Source: Halolamina pelagica (GTDB taxonomy: Archaea > Halobacteriota > Halobacteria > Halobacteriales > Haloferacaceae). Taken from it: a DNA stretch of 64,000 bases. This document shows, in pieces, positions 1 through 9,398 of the stretch; positions within the stretch are counted from its first letter, which is position 1, and each line of letters begins with the position of its first letter. The notes below the pieces were generated by a model that did no database searches, was not told the DNA's origin, and saw only the letters and a list, made by a program, of their open reading frames with translations. The translations under genes were made by a program, and so were the position numbers. The stretch covers positions 459,074 to 523,073 of the forward strand of contig NZ_FOXI01000001.1 of NCBI RefSeq assembly GCF_900115675.1, written 5' to 3'.

Positions 1-448
1 TGAACGACCGGGTGGCCGTCGACGCGTGATCCGAGGGCGACCCGAGATCGACCAGCTGTACCGGGTGGCGGCTCCGTTCCCCGCCGTCGGTGATGAAGTA
101 CACGTTCACGTTGAACGCGATGTTGCGCTCCCGCAGCGTCCGGTCGAGGGCGTTCCCGAACGCGGTCGGGGGGCCACCGCCGTGGAACCCTCCCGATTCG
201 GCCCGGGAGAAGTGGCCGCTCTCGTTCCAACTGAGCAGCGTCGGTACGACCGTCCCGCTCTCGGCCTCCGTGGCCAGCACCCCCTCGGCGAGTTTCGCCT
301 GTTGGTTCTCGATGTGCTGGCTCGACGTACTCCCGGTCAGCGGCGTTACGGCGGTGACCTGCAGCGCGAACAGCAGGCTCGCGAGTAGCAGCATCCCCGC
401 CGTGATCGCCTCCAGGGCGTGGGCCTGCCCGCGATCGCCGCCCGTCAC
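1..448 (-). CDS. DUF7288 family pilus-locus protein (partial, runs off left edge)
   Basis: The minus strand stays open from a GTG at 446-448 to the window edge, about 149 codons, so the C-terminus is missing. The N-terminus reads VTGGDRGQAHALEAITAGML and continues into a hydrophobic stretch (residues about 14-32). This is a class III signal or pilin-like N-terminus, followed by an extracytoplasmic-looking region with a Gly/His-rich stretch. Its start overlaps the stop of the preceding gene in a GTGA junction, so the two are translationally coupled. Haloarchaeal type IV pilus or secretion operons often end with DUF7286/7287/7288 genes, which is why I use that name. The molecular role is unknown; pilin-like subunit or assembly factor is inference. 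Confidence 0.7.
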   Translation of the reverse strand, partial: MTGGDRGQAHALEAITAGMLLLASLLFALQVTAVTPLTGSTSSQHIENQQAKLAEGVLATEAESGTVVPTLLSWNESGHFSRAESGGFHGGGPPTAFGNALDRTLRERNIAFNVNVYFITDGGERSRHPVQLVDLGSPSDHASTATRSF

Positions 449-945
449 CACGCACGCACCTCCAGCCAGTAGGTCGTCCCGTCGATGGCGACCGTCCGGC
501 GGGCCGTGGTCACCGAGACGCCGCTCGGTGGATCGCTCCCGGCCGCGAGGGTCGTGCCGTCGACGACGGCGGCGCCGCCGCCCGTGTTCTCGATCCGGAT
601 CTGCATCGCCTGTCCGGGCTCGAGGGCGAACATCCCCTGTATCGTGGTCGCGTCCGTGTCGAACCGGCAGTCCGACGGGACCGTGGTCCCGCCGTCCAAC
701 TGGTCGAAGAAGGCGACCGTGCAGTTGCGATCGAGCAGGTACGGCTCGTCGGGGGCGCCCAGCCGCTCGGTCGCCACCGAGGTCGCGACGCGGTCCGCGA
801 TCTGGGCGTCGCCGGCGCCGACGAACGGCGCGAACATCCCCGGGATGGTGGCGACGACGAACGTGACCGCGACGAGGAAGATCCCCACGCCGATGGCGTA
901 GTCGAGCACGGTCTGCCCGCGTTCGTCGTCGACGGGGCGGCTCAC
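445..945 (-). CDS. DUF7287 family pilin-like protein
   Basis: A 166-aa protein starting at GTG (943-945), overlapping the upstream TadC-like gene by 4 bases (GTGA). After a short charged leader ending DDERGQTVLDYAIG comes a single hydrophobic helix (about residues 14-38). That is the layout of archaeal class III signal peptides and pilin-like N-terminal helices. The remainder looks extracytoplasmic, with two Cys (residues about 75 and 93) that could form a disulfide. The DUF7287 name rests on the operon order and N-terminus known from haloarchaea. It is probably membrane-anchored and assembled or exported by the adjacent TadA/TadC machinery (inference). Confidence 0.75.
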   Translation of the reverse strand: MSRPVDDERGQTVLDYAIGVGIFLVAVTFVVATIPGMFAPFVGAGDAQIADRVATSVATERLGAPDEPYLLDRNCTVAFFDQLDGGTTVPSDCRFDTDATTIQGMFALEPGQAMQIRIENTGGGAAVVDGTTLAAGSDPPSGVSVTTARRTVAIDGTTYWLEVRAW

Positions 946-2963
946 ACTACCACCACCCAGACCGCCAGCGCCAGCGTCTGCAGGATCACGACGAACTTCA
1001 CGCCGGAGATGATCTGGGCGTCGCGGATGTAGCCCGAGATGAACCCCGAGAGCACCGCCTGCAGCGTCACCGCGTGCAGGAACAGCAGCGAGAGCAGTTG
1101 GGTGTCGATGCTGGCGCCGAAGCTCAGCCCGCCGGCGCTGCCGCCCCCACCGCCGCCCATCCCCGCCATCGTGTCGAGGAACTGCACCTTCAGGATCGCC
1201 ATCACCGCGAGCAGCGTGATGTACGTCATCAGGATGATCGCGACCTGCATCCGCGTCCGCGACTTCCGCTCGCGCTCGATGTCGTCCTGGTTCTCCGAGG
1301 ACTGCGCGGCCGTCGAGAGCACGTCGGTGATCTGGCTCGACGCCTCCTGGGCCTCCGCGATCAGCTTGATCGTCCGGGCCAGCCGGGGGATGTGGTACTT
1401 GTTGTTGAACTCGACCATCGCCCCCCGCAGGCTCATCCCGTAGTTCACCTTCGCGTACATCACCTCGAACTCGTCGGCGAGTTTCCCCGTCGACGTGTCG
1501 GCGACGGTCTCGATCGACTCGAGCAGCGTCTGGCCCGTGTCGTTGGCCGAGGAGAGCTTCCGGAGGTTCTCGGAGAGTTTCCCGGTGATCGACCGCCGCG
1601 TCATCCCGTTCCACTCGTAGAAGAACGCCAGCGGCACGAGCGTCATGTAGGAGGGGACGTAGAACCAGACGACCGTTCCCCAGATCGGGTTCGCGATCAT
1701 CCCGTCCCACGTCGTCGGCATCGAGCCGTCGACGAACAGCACGCCCATCACGGCCAGCGCCGTCGGCACCGTGAGCGCCAGCGTGAACAGCGGGTTGTCC
1801 CGGAAGAAGAGCTGGGGCGCCGAAAGCAGCTGCTTGGTCTTGTAGTTCCCCTCGCGGGACTTGATGCGGTTGAAGACGCTGAACCCCCCCGTGAACGACT
1901 CGATCAGCCCGAGGTGGAACAGCCCCTCGTCCTGGCTGGCCTCGAGTCGCTCGTTGCCCGTCCCCGGCGAGAGGTAGCCGTCGCCGGTCTCGTCCTGCTT
2001 CACCGTCGAGATCAGCACCAGAAAGCCCACCCCGATCAGCGGGATCAGGGCGTAGACGGTGCCGTAGATCAGCTGCTCCCGGCCGCTGCCCATCATGCTC
2101 ATCACGACGAGGATGATGATGAGCAGCAGGGGGAACAGCGAGAGGGTCATGTACATCTCGCCGAACAGCTCCAGGGTCTCCAGCGTGGTCTCCTGCTCCT
2201 GTTTGGCGGTGCGCATGTGCTTCTCCTTCTTGTCGTAGAGGAACTGCTCCATGTCGCCCCCGGAGTTGATGATCGAGAGCATGTCCGTGAGGAACTGGGA
2301 GAGTTCGTCGCTGGGCGTCTCCATCGACTGCTTGCGCACCGCGTTCCGGTAGTCGGTGCCGAAGTACTCCGTCTCGTTGACGATGCTCTGGAACTCCTTC
2401 GCCACCTCGCCGTACGTGTCGTCGGCCTCGGCCATCGACTCGAGGATCTCGAGTTGGTTCAGTCCCCCGACGGAGAGCGCGTACATGTAGGAGACGGAGT
2501 CCGAGAGCAGCATGTTGATCTCCCGCTTGCGCGTCGAGGCCCGGGAGTAGGGGATCGCCACGATCGTCCCGAACCCCATCCCGAAGCCGATGCTGCCGAA
2601 CACGAGCCCCGACAGCAGGATCACCGCCGGCACCGTCGCCGCCTTCAGCGCCGCCGCCATCTCGGCGCTCCCGACGGGGATTCCGAGACTGAGAGCCTCG
2701 GGGGAGATCAGCCCGAACTCGAACACGGCCCACCCGAGCAGGCTCCCGACCAGCCAGAGCGCGCCGCCGACGAACATGCCGACGGCGAGCGCCCGCGAGA
2801 GGTAGAGTTCGACCGCCTGGTTCATCCGGGCCTCGGTCAGTTTCCCCTCGACGTCGCTGACGAAGTCCCCCTCCGAGTTGAACAGGAGCTCGTACAGCGG
2901 GTAGAACGCGTCCGCCAGCGCACCCGAGTCGCCGTCGCGGCCCTCGCCGAGTTCGAGGCTCAT
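942..2963 (-). CDS. Type II/IV secretion or pilus membrane platform protein, TadC/PilC (GspF) family
   Basis: A 673-aa polytopic inner-membrane protein with two copies of a GspF-like module. Hydrophobic segments cluster around residues 60-130 and 265-320 in the N-terminal half, and 390-450 and 570-673 in the C-terminal half. Cytoplasmic helical domains lie between them, the usual duplicated haloarchaeal PilC design. It would be the platform that couples the cytoplasmic ATPase to pilin extraction. A Gly-rich linker (GMGGGGGGSAGG) precedes the last membrane segments. The ATG directly follows the stop codon of the ATPase gene with no gap, and the 3' end overlaps the DUF7287 gene by 4 bases, so this is one tightly packed operon. 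Confidence 0.88.
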   Translation of the reverse strand: MSLELGEGRDGDSGALADAFYPLYELLFNSEGDFVSDVEGKLTEARMNQAVELYLSRALAVGMFVGGALWLVGSLLGWAVFEFGLISPEALSLGIPVGSAEMAAALKAATVPAVILLSGLVFGSIGFGMGFGTIVAIPYSRASTRKREINMLLSDSVSYMYALSVGGLNQLEILESMAEADDTYGEVAKEFQSIVNETEYFGTDYRNAVRKQSMETPSDELSQFLTDMLSIINSGGDMEQFLYDKKEKHMRTAKQEQETTLETLELFGEMYMTLSLFPLLLIIILVVMSMMGSGREQLIYGTVYALIPLIGVGFLVLISTVKQDETGDGYLSPGTGNERLEASQDEGLFHLGLIESFTGGFSVFNRIKSREGNYKTKQLLSAPQLFFRDNPLFTLALTVPTALAVMGVLFVDGSMPTTWDGMIANPIWGTVVWFYVPSYMTLVPLAFFYEWNGMTRRSITGKLSENLRKLSSANDTGQTLLESIETVADTSTGKLADEFEVMYAKVNYGMSLRGAMVEFNNKYHIPRLARTIKLIAEAQEASSQITDVLSTAAQSSENQDDIERERKSRTRMQVAIILMTYITLLAVMAILKVQFLDTMAGMGGGGGGSAGGLSFGASIDTQLLSLLFLHAVTLQAVLSGFISGYIRDAQIISGVKFVVILQTLALAVWVVVV

Positions 2964-5900
2964 CTACTCTTCGCCCTCCTCGTCGAGTGACCACGAGTCG
3001 ATATCGACGCCGTCGTCCGAGCCGTCGCTGGGGTCGTCGTCCTCGTCATCGTCCTCCTCGGGCACGCCAAGGAACAGGTCGTCGGGGTCGTCGGCGTCGT
3101 CCGACTCGAACAGCGGCTCGTCGTCGTCGGAGCCGAAGGTCAGATCGCTCGGATCGTCCCGCTCGTCGGACGGGTCTTCCTCCCACTGGATCGCCGGCTC
3201 GTCGGACTCGAGGTCCGCCGAGTCCGTGTCGTCGGACTCCTCCCCGAACTGGATGGGGGGCTGGCTCGGGTCGTCGTCGCCGGGGTCGTCCCACCCGAGC
3301 GGCTCGCCGTCCGACCGATCGCCAGGTGACTCCCCGTCGTCGAACCGGTCGGTGGCCGACCCGTTCCCGAACGTCTCCTCGGCGGCCGGTTCCTCGTCGA
3401 AGGGATCGTCGGTGGCCGGTTCGTCCTCGGACGGTTCGTTCGGGTCCGGGGCGTCCACGGACTGCGTGTCGGTGGCCAGTTCGTCGTCCGGCCGTTCGTC
3501 CAGCGCGGGTTCGGACCCGCTGTCCGCGGGCGACTCCGCAGCGAACGGGTCCTCGATCGGTCCGTCCCCGTCGAACTGCTCGTCGGCGGGCGTCCGGTCG
3601 CCGAATACGTCGCCGTTCGCCCGCTCGTCGTCGGGGCGGTCGCCGGCGGGCGTCTGATCCGCGACCCCGTCGTCGGAGTCGTGGACCTCGAACCCGTCGT
3701 CGGCAGGGGCGGCATCACCGGGCCCACCGTCGACGGGCCGATCGGCCGCGGAGTGTCCCTCAGCACTCGGCTCCCCGTCCGACGTTCCGCCGGCGCCGTT
3801 GTCGTCGACGGACTGCGAAGCCGTGTCGTCGGGCGCCTGATCCGGTTCCGTACGGTCCGACGGCCCCTCGGCGGGTGCTTCGTCGTCCGCCGCGGCGGCG
3901 GCGTCGGAGTCCGGCAGTTGGTCGTCGCCGGGTTCGAGTTCGGGCGTCGGGTCGTCGTCCGCCTCGTCGATCGCGTTTCGCTCGTCGCTTCCCCCGTCGA
4001 TCGCGTCGCGATCGGGGCCGTCGTCGACGTCGACGCCTTCGTCGGCCCCGGCGGGCAGTTCGCCGGCGGCGTCGGGAGTCGCCTCGACGTTCCCCTGGGG
4101 CTGGGTGTCGACCAGGGCGTCGGCCACCTCGTCCGGGGTCTCGCCGTAGTACTGCTCGAACAGCTCCTCCTCCGCCCGCTCGAGGATCTCCTCGGTCTCG
4201 GCGAGGATCTCGTCGTTGGGTTCGGGCCGGGGGACCATCTCCTCCTTCTCGGGGTCGATGTCGATCAGCACGGACTCCATCTCCCGGAGGTCTTCGAGGG
4301 AGGCCTCGAGCTGATCGTTGGCCATCAGCGAGAGGATCGTCTCGGGGTCGTTGATGAACGCCTGGAACGTCGCCGCCACCTGCGTGTAGGTGTTGAGCCC
4401 CTCGTGGATCAGGTAGGCCAGCACCGTCCGGCGTTTGAACATCTCCAGATCCAGCTTCTCGCGGTCCCACCCGCGATCGAACATGATCTCGTCCAGCGTG
4501 TTCGAGTCGCCCATCTTCAGGAACTCGTCGGTCTCGGCCTGCCACTGGTAGACGTCCTGGACGTTGATCTCGTCGTTCTCGGCGTCGTAGTGGTTGATCT
4601 CGGTCAGCGACTTGTTCCGGCGCACCTTCTGGCCCTGCACCCGGGTTGAGGTCTGGACCGACACCAGGTCCAGCGCCGTGAACATCGTCTTCGAGACGTT
4701 GATCGGTTCGGTGGTGAAGCGCTTCAGCACCTCGCCGACGTTGTCGGCGTGGAACGTCGTGTACGTCGTGTGCCCCGTGGACATGACCTGGAACAGCGTC
4801 CGTCCCTCCTCGCCACGGATCTCGCCCATCACGATGTAGTCCGGACGCTGGCGGAGCGCGGCCTCCAGCAGGTCGAACTCGTCCACGTCGCCCTTGTCGT
4901 CGTCGCTGAAGGAGGGTCGGGTCACCGACGCGATCCAGTTGCGCTGGGGCAGTTCGACCTCGCGGGTGTCCTCGATGGAGACGATCTTCGTGTTCGACGG
5001 GATGAACAGCGAAACCGCGTTCAGCGAGGTCGTCTTCCCGGACGCCGTCCCGCCCGCGAAGATGAGCGACTTGTGGTTCTCGATACAGAGCCAGAGGAAC
5101 GCCATCTCGCCGAGGCTGAACGTCTGCCAGTTGATGAGATCCACCGGCGTGAACGGCACGTCCTTGAACTGCCGGATCGTGTAGTTCGTCCCGTGGTCCG
5201 ACACTTCCCGCCCGAGGGTCAGTTGGGCACGCGAGCCGTCGGGGAGCGTGGCGTCGACCTGTGGCCGGCGTTTGGAGATCCCCTTCCCGGAGCGCTGGGC
5301 GAGTTTGACGACGAAGTCGTCGAGTTCGTCCTCGCCGTGGTAGACGTTGGTGATGATCTGCTCGTAGTCGGAGTGGTAGACGAAGACGGGCGAGTTGTAC
5401 CCGTCACACGAGATGTCCTCGACGTTGATGTCGTGTTTGATGCCGTCGATGCGCTCGTAGCCGATGAAGTCCCGTTCGAGGTAGTACAGCAGCTTCTCGA
5501 CCTGGTACTCGTTGAGGATGTCGGCGTCCTCCTCGAGCAGCACCGGCTCGGGCCGGACCTCGATCCCCTGGAGCTGTCTGACGCCGTCGACGGGCTCCTG
5601 GTACCCCAGCAGGTCGACGACGCGCCCGGCGACGCCGCTCTCGGGATCGAGCCCGAACGTGTCGGCGACGCGGTTACCGAGCCCGTCGCCCTCGCCGTCG
5701 TCGTTCGGTTCCTCGTAGAGATCGTAGCGGTCGAGTAGCTCCCGCGTCTTGTTCTCGATCACCGATCGGCGGTGGTCCTCGTCGCCGGCGGTCCCGCCCT
5801 CGTCCTCGTACTTGATCGACGCCCGGAGCTTGTCGGTCAGGTACTCCGAGAGCTCGGACTCGATCTCGGTCAGGTGGGGCTGGACGACGTAGTACTTGAT

Positions 5901-6671
5901 CTCGTTCTCCTTCGTGGAGTGGAAGATCACCACGAAGGAGAATGGTTTGTTCACCCAGTAGCGGTCCCGCTCCTCGAAGTGGTGTTTCTTCGCGAGCGGG
6001 ACGGTCTTCTCCAGGTCGTAGCGGTTGGCGACGGTGGTTCGCCCCTGCGGGTCCGAGAAGAAGGCGTCCTCGTCGACCTCCCCGTCGACGTTCACCGTCC
6101 GCTCGTCGATCAGCTCCTGTAGTTCTTCGCCGGCCCGCTCGCAGTCGGCCATCGTCGCGTCGAGCGACTCCGGCGGGACCCCCAACGCCGCCTCGGCGTC
6201 GAACGCCTCGGGTTCGCCCTCGGCGTCGGTCGGCGGGTCGCCGTTCTCGTCGTAGAAGTACTCCCGCTTGTAGTCCTCCCAGCCGTAGATGTCCTTGATG
6301 ACCGGCGTTTCGTCGTAGCCGATCAGCTCCGAGTAGTCGGTGATGTCCTGTGCCACCATTCCCGCGGCGCCGATGCGCGCCTCGATCTCCCACGGCGGGA
6401 ACCCCAGGTACTCGCCGGGGTCGACGTCGGTCCGGTCCCAGTCCTCGCGAGTGAGCGTCCGCTCCTTCTCGCCCCAGCGGTCGCTGCCGGGGGTCTCGTC
6501 GAAGCGCTGGTAGAGCGTCCGTGCCGCCTCCGGTTCCCCGTGCTCCCGAAGGAAATCGTCCCACGTGTACGACCCGACGACGGCGTCCGGTCCGTCGTCG
6601 GTGGGTTCGGCCGGCTCCTGGACCTCGCCGTCAAGCGGGCTCGGAGTGGAGTCACCCTCGTCGGTAGCCAT
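2964..6671 (-). CDS. Type II/IV secretion (pilus) ATPase, TadA/PilB/VirB11-like, with long acidic C-terminal tail
   Basis: A 1235-aa cytoplasmic motor ATPase. A long N-terminal domain (1-500) precedes a VirB11/TadA core. The core has Walker A GGTASGKTTS at residues 540-549, an Asp-box region ending EDTREVEL near 567-574, Walker B DYIVMGEIRG at 611-620 and a His box STGHTTYTTFHAD at 631-643. Catalytic function therefore looks intact. From about residue 860 to the end the protein is an extreme Asp/Glu/Pro/Ser low-complexity tail of roughly 370 residues, far beyond the ATPase core. It is first gene of the operon, immediately followed by the TadC-like gene. The start ATG at 6669-6671 faces a divergent Lrp-type regulator 107 bases away. 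A pilus rather than a secretion role is inferred from the pilin-like genes downstream. Confidence 0.9.
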   Translation of the reverse strand: MATDEGDSTPSPLDGEVQEPAEPTDDGPDAVVGSYTWDDFLREHGEPEAARTLYQRFDETPGSDRWGEKERTLTREDWDRTDVDPGEYLGFPPWEIEARIGAAGMVAQDITDYSELIGYDETPVIKDIYGWEDYKREYFYDENGDPPTDAEGEPEAFDAEAALGVPPESLDATMADCERAGEELQELIDERTVNVDGEVDEDAFFSDPQGRTTVANRYDLEKTVPLAKKHHFEERDRYWVNKPFSFVVIFHSTKENEIKYYVVQPHLTEIESELSEYLTDKLRASIKYEDEGGTAGDEDHRRSVIENKTRELLDRYDLYEEPNDDGEGDGLGNRVADTFGLDPESGVAGRVVDLLGYQEPVDGVRQLQGIEVRPEPVLLEEDADILNEYQVEKLLYYLERDFIGYERIDGIKHDINVEDISCDGYNSPVFVYHSDYEQIITNVYHGEDELDDFVVKLAQRSGKGISKRRPQVDATLPDGSRAQLTLGREVSDHGTNYTIRQFKDVPFTPVDLINWQTFSLGEMAFLWLCIENHKSLIFAGGTASGKTTSLNAVSLFIPSNTKIVSIEDTREVELPQRNWIASVTRPSFSDDDKGDVDEFDLLEAALRQRPDYIVMGEIRGEEGRTLFQVMSTGHTTYTTFHADNVGEVLKRFTTEPINVSKTMFTALDLVSVQTSTRVQGQKVRRNKSLTEINHYDAENDEINVQDVYQWQAETDEFLKMGDSNTLDEIMFDRGWDREKLDLEMFKRRTVLAYLIHEGLNTYTQVAATFQAFINDPETILSLMANDQLEASLEDLREMESVLIDIDPEKEEMVPRPEPNDEILAETEEILERAEEELFEQYYGETPDEVADALVDTQPQGNVEATPDAAGELPAGADEGVDVDDGPDRDAIDGGSDERNAIDEADDDPTPELEPGDDQLPDSDAAAAADDEAPAEGPSDRTEPDQAPDDTASQSVDDNGAGGTSDGEPSAEGHSAADRPVDGGPGDAAPADDGFEVHDSDDGVADQTPAGDRPDDERANGDVFGDRTPADEQFDGDGPIEDPFAAESPADSGSEPALDERPDDELATDTQSVDAPDPNEPSEDEPATDDPFDEEPAAEETFGNGSATDRFDDGESPGDRSDGEPLGWDDPGDDDPSQPPIQFGEESDDTDSADLESDEPAIQWEEDPSDERDDPSDLTFGSDDDEPLFESDDADDPDDLFLGVPEEDDDEDDDPSDGSDDGVDIDSWSLDEEGEE

Positions 6672-6778
6672 TGACTACAGGCTGAAGCCCCGAACGCAAA
6701 AAGTCACCCCTGGGAGTATCAACTCGGAGAACGACGCCGCCACCGAAGCCATTTCCTTCCGGTCGCCGTAGCCCGGGT

Positions 6779-7369
6779 ATGCGCGATCTCGACGAGACGG
6801 ACCTCCGGATCATCGAACTGCTCGCGGCGGACGCCCGTCAGCCGTACAGCGACATCGGCGACGACGTGGGGCTGTCTGGGCCTGCAGTCTCGGACCGCGT
6901 CAAGCGCCTGCAGGACTCCGGCGTCCTGAAGCGGTTCACCGTCGACGTGGACCGTTCCCAGTTGCGCGCCGGCGTCCCGGTGTTCGTCCGCCTCACCGTC
7001 GACAGCGGGATGGCGGGGCTCCGCGAGCGCGTCTCGTCGGCGAGCGCCGTGGAACACCTGTTCGTGACGGCCGACGGGGAGCTGTTGTTCTACGGTCGCG
7101 CGCAGGCCGACGGCGTCCGCGATTGGCTGGCGGACCTGATCGGCGACGCCGACGTTCGCGAACGGGAGGTCTCGGTCGTCGACGACATGGAGTGGACGCC
7201 CGCCCTCGGGGGCGTCGAGTTCGCGCTCACCTGCGCCGAGTGTGGCAACACGGTCGACAGCGAGGGCGAAACCGAACGGCTCGGCGGCGACGTGTACCAC
7301 TTCTGTTGCCCCTCGTGTCGCTCCCGGTTCGTGGAGCGCTACGAACGGATGGAGGCGGGTGCGGAGTAG
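6779..7369 (+). CDS. Lrp/AsnC-type transcription regulator with C-terminal TRASH metal-binding domain
   Basis: A 196-aa protein. Residues 1-60 form the Lrp-type winged helix (DETDLRIIELLAADARQPYS, then a GLSGPAVSDRVKRL recognition helix). The middle resembles an effector domain. Residues 149-190 form a TRASH zinc/copper-sensing motif with Cys152, Cys155, Cys176 and Cys180 (C-x2-C-x20-C-x3-C). Haloarchaeal members of this family are usually linked to metal or copper homeostasis. No transporter target is adjacent here, so the regulon is unknown. It is divergent from the pilus operon across a 107-base gap and might also act there (inference). Confidence 0.88.
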   Translation: MRDLDETDLRIIELLAADARQPYSDIGDDVGLSGPAVSDRVKRLQDSGVLKRFTVDVDRSQLRAGVPVFVRLTVDSGMAGLRERVSSASAVEHLFVTADGELLFYGRAQADGVRDWLADLIGDADVREREVSVVDDMEWTPALGGVEFALTCAECGNTVDSEGETERLGGDVYHFCCPSCRSRFVERYERMEAGAE

Positions 7370-7580
7370 ACGGGCGTGAACGACTGGAGGCCGTGACCGG
7401 ACGTGGTGGCGGTCGATTCACGGTCGGACGTGCCCGCTCACTCCGATCGCATCGAGCGACCTCCCTGTTTCGAATCGGGAGAGTTTGAGTTTTAGGTAGG
7501 ATCTACGAGGAGAAGCCGTCCCCGAGTTTTCACCGACGATATTAAATATGAGTATAATAAATGATATGTTGTGAGCACGT

Positions 7581-9062
7581 GTGACAGATACTGCCAACCC
7601 TGACGAGGGAATCCAAGCGGTACACGGGGGACAGGAGTTCCTCGATCACGCTCTTGATGTGCTGGACGACGTCTTCTACGTTCTCGGACCGGACGGTGAA
7701 CTGCTCCAGTGGAACGACCGAGCGGCTGAGGTCACGGGATATTCCGAGGACGAAATCGCCGAGATGAACGCTGTCGATTTTCTGGCCGATGACGAGCTGG
7801 CCCTCGAAGCGATGGAGGAGACGCTGCGGACCGGCGAGGGAGTTGTCGAGTCGGACCTCCTCACTGCTGACGGCAGACGGATCCCGTACGAGTTCACCGG
7901 CGCACGACTGACCGATGAGCGGGGGGAAACGGTCGGTATCGCCGGCATCGGCAGGGACATCTCCCGACGTAAGGAGTACGAACACCAACTCACTGCCCTT
8001 CACGAGTTCGCAGACGAACTCACGCAGGTCGATTCGGCCGAAGAAGTCTATCGGCGAACGATCGAAGCGAGCGAAGACATCCTCGAGTTCGACTTGAGTC
8101 TCATCAGTATCGAGGAGGACCGGGTACTCGATCCAGTCGCCACGTCGTCGGGAATCACCCCCGAGGGGGTAATCGAGATGTCCGTCGATGAGGGAATCGG
8201 GGGAAAGACCTATCGAACGGGGCAGACGTTCGTCATTGACGACCTTCCAGCCCATCCCGATTCTAAGCCGCAAGGACCCTACGGATCCCTGATTAGCGTT
8301 CCGATCGGGGACTACGGTAACTTTCAGGCCGTTTCGGGAGTGACCGGTGCGTTCGCCGAATCCGATCGGAAACTGGCCGAACTGCTGATCACTCACACCG
8401 AAAACGCGTTGGCGCGGCTTTCACGCGAGACGCAACTCGAACGGCAAGCCGAACAGCTCGAAAAGTTCGCGAAAGTCGCCTCACACGACCTTCGGAACCC
8501 GCTGAACGTGGCGCAGGGGCGAATCGAACTCGCACAAGAGGGATCCGATACTGAGCATCTGGCGGCGGCCGACAGGGCGGTTGACCGAAGCCTGTGTCTG
8601 GTCGAAGACTTGTTGACGTTAGCTCGCGAGGGAAAGCAGGTTAAGACGCTCGAATCGGTCGATTTAGCGGGGGTAGCGAGAAGGTGTTGGAAGAACGTGG
8701 CCACGGACGACGGGGTGCTCGTAGTGGAGTCCGAACGGACGGTTCGGGCGGATCCCGGCCGGCTGAAACAGCTATTGGAGAATCTGATGCGAAACGCCGT
8801 GGAGCACGGTGGGAGCAGTGTCACCGTCACGATCGGGGACCTGCAGGACGGGTTCTACGTTGCTGATACTGGCCCGGGGATCCCCGAGGCCGACCGTGAG
8901 AACGTGTTCGAACCCGGGTACTCGACAACCAGTGGTGGAACGGGGTTCGGGTTGAACATCGTCCGGGAGATCTCCGATGCGCATGAGTGGGAGGTCCGGA
9001 TTCGGGACGCCGACGGGGGAGGGGCACGGTTCGAGTTTACGAACGTCGAGGCCGGCTATTGA
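7581..9062 (+). CDS. PAS-GAF sensor histidine kinase (orphan)
   Basis: A 493-aa soluble-looking kinase with no transmembrane helix. It has a PAS domain (about 22-135, ending with a PAC-like IAGIGRDISRR), a GAF domain (about 145-280), and HisKA with the phospho-acceptor in FAKVASHDLRNPLN (His302). The HATPase domain has an N-box NLMRNAVEHGG (401-411), G1 DTGPG (429-433) and G2 GTGFGL (453-458). All catalytic motifs are present. It starts at GTG 7581, with an AT-rich stretch containing attaaata (about 7540-7547) upstream as a promoter. No response regulator lies nearby, as for many haloarchaeal kinases. Its DNA is visibly less GC-rich than that of its neighbours, which hints at acquisition. Confidence 0.9.
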   Translation: MTDTANPDEGIQAVHGGQEFLDHALDVLDDVFYVLGPDGELLQWNDRAAEVTGYSEDEIAEMNAVDFLADDELALEAMEETLRTGEGVVESDLLTADGRRIPYEFTGARLTDERGETVGIAGIGRDISRRKEYEHQLTALHEFADELTQVDSAEEVYRRTIEASEDILEFDLSLISIEEDRVLDPVATSSGITPEGVIEMSVDEGIGGKTYRTGQTFVIDDLPAHPDSKPQGPYGSLISVPIGDYGNFQAVSGVTGAFAESDRKLAELLITHTENALARLSRETQLERQAEQLEKFAKVASHDLRNPLNVAQGRIELAQEGSDTEHLAAADRAVDRSLCLVEDLLTLAREGKQVKTLESVDLAGVARRCWKNVATDDGVLVVESERTVRADPGRLKQLLENLMRNAVEHGGSSVTVTIGDLQDGFYVADTGPGIPEADRENVFEPGYSTTSGGTGFGLNIVREISDAHEWEVRIRDADGGGARFEFTNVEAGY

Positions 9063-9245
9063 GGGATCCATACCCGCTTCGGGAAAAGTTCAGTCTTTAA
9101 CCAGGCCCGATAAATATGCAGATCGTCGTTACGCAACCCCGCTCACCAGTTGTTCCTCACCCAATTCGGTGGTGAGAAATCCGTCTCGATGTGGTAAGTC
9201 GCTCCGGTAAATCCAGGAGAGAGTTACCGAACGGTCCGCTTCATC

Positions 9246-9398
9246 TCAGAACCGGGAACCAACTTCCATTTTCGTTACCGTGAGGAGGTAGTACGACTCA
9301 CAGTCACACGAAACTGATGTATCGACAGCGTTCTGCTGTTCGTCGGGATATACCGAAAGCTCACTGCCACACGAACAGGTGAGAGCGATTCGATCCAT
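9246..9398 (-). CDS. Small putative zinc-binding protein
   Basis: A 50-aa protein from ATG 9396-9398, MDRIALTCSCGSELSV..., with two Cys pairs (CSC at residues 8-10 and CDC near 32-34) that could bind a zinc ion, like the many tiny haloarchaeal zinc-finger proteins. A longer frame starts at 9428. However, a TATA-like cctatatactc (minus strand, about 9436-9446) lies only about 10-15 bases before that site and about 40 before the ATG used here, so I prefer the shorter form. No function can be assigned. It could be a chance frame in a gene-poor tract, but the paired cysteines and plausible promoter favour a real gene. Confidence 0.5.
   Translation of the reverse strand: MDRIALTCSCGSELSVYPDEQQNAVDTSVSCDCESYYLLTVTKMEVGSRF

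Noticed and set aside
445..2994. 849-codon minus-strand frame
   Set aside because: Its last 166 codons are the DUF7287 gene. The remainder lies antiphase to the TadC-like gene and has shadow composition.
7542..8396. 284-codon minus-strand frame antisense to the histidine kinase
   Set aside because: It has no motif and overlaps a kinase with complete catalytic motifs, so it is a shadow.
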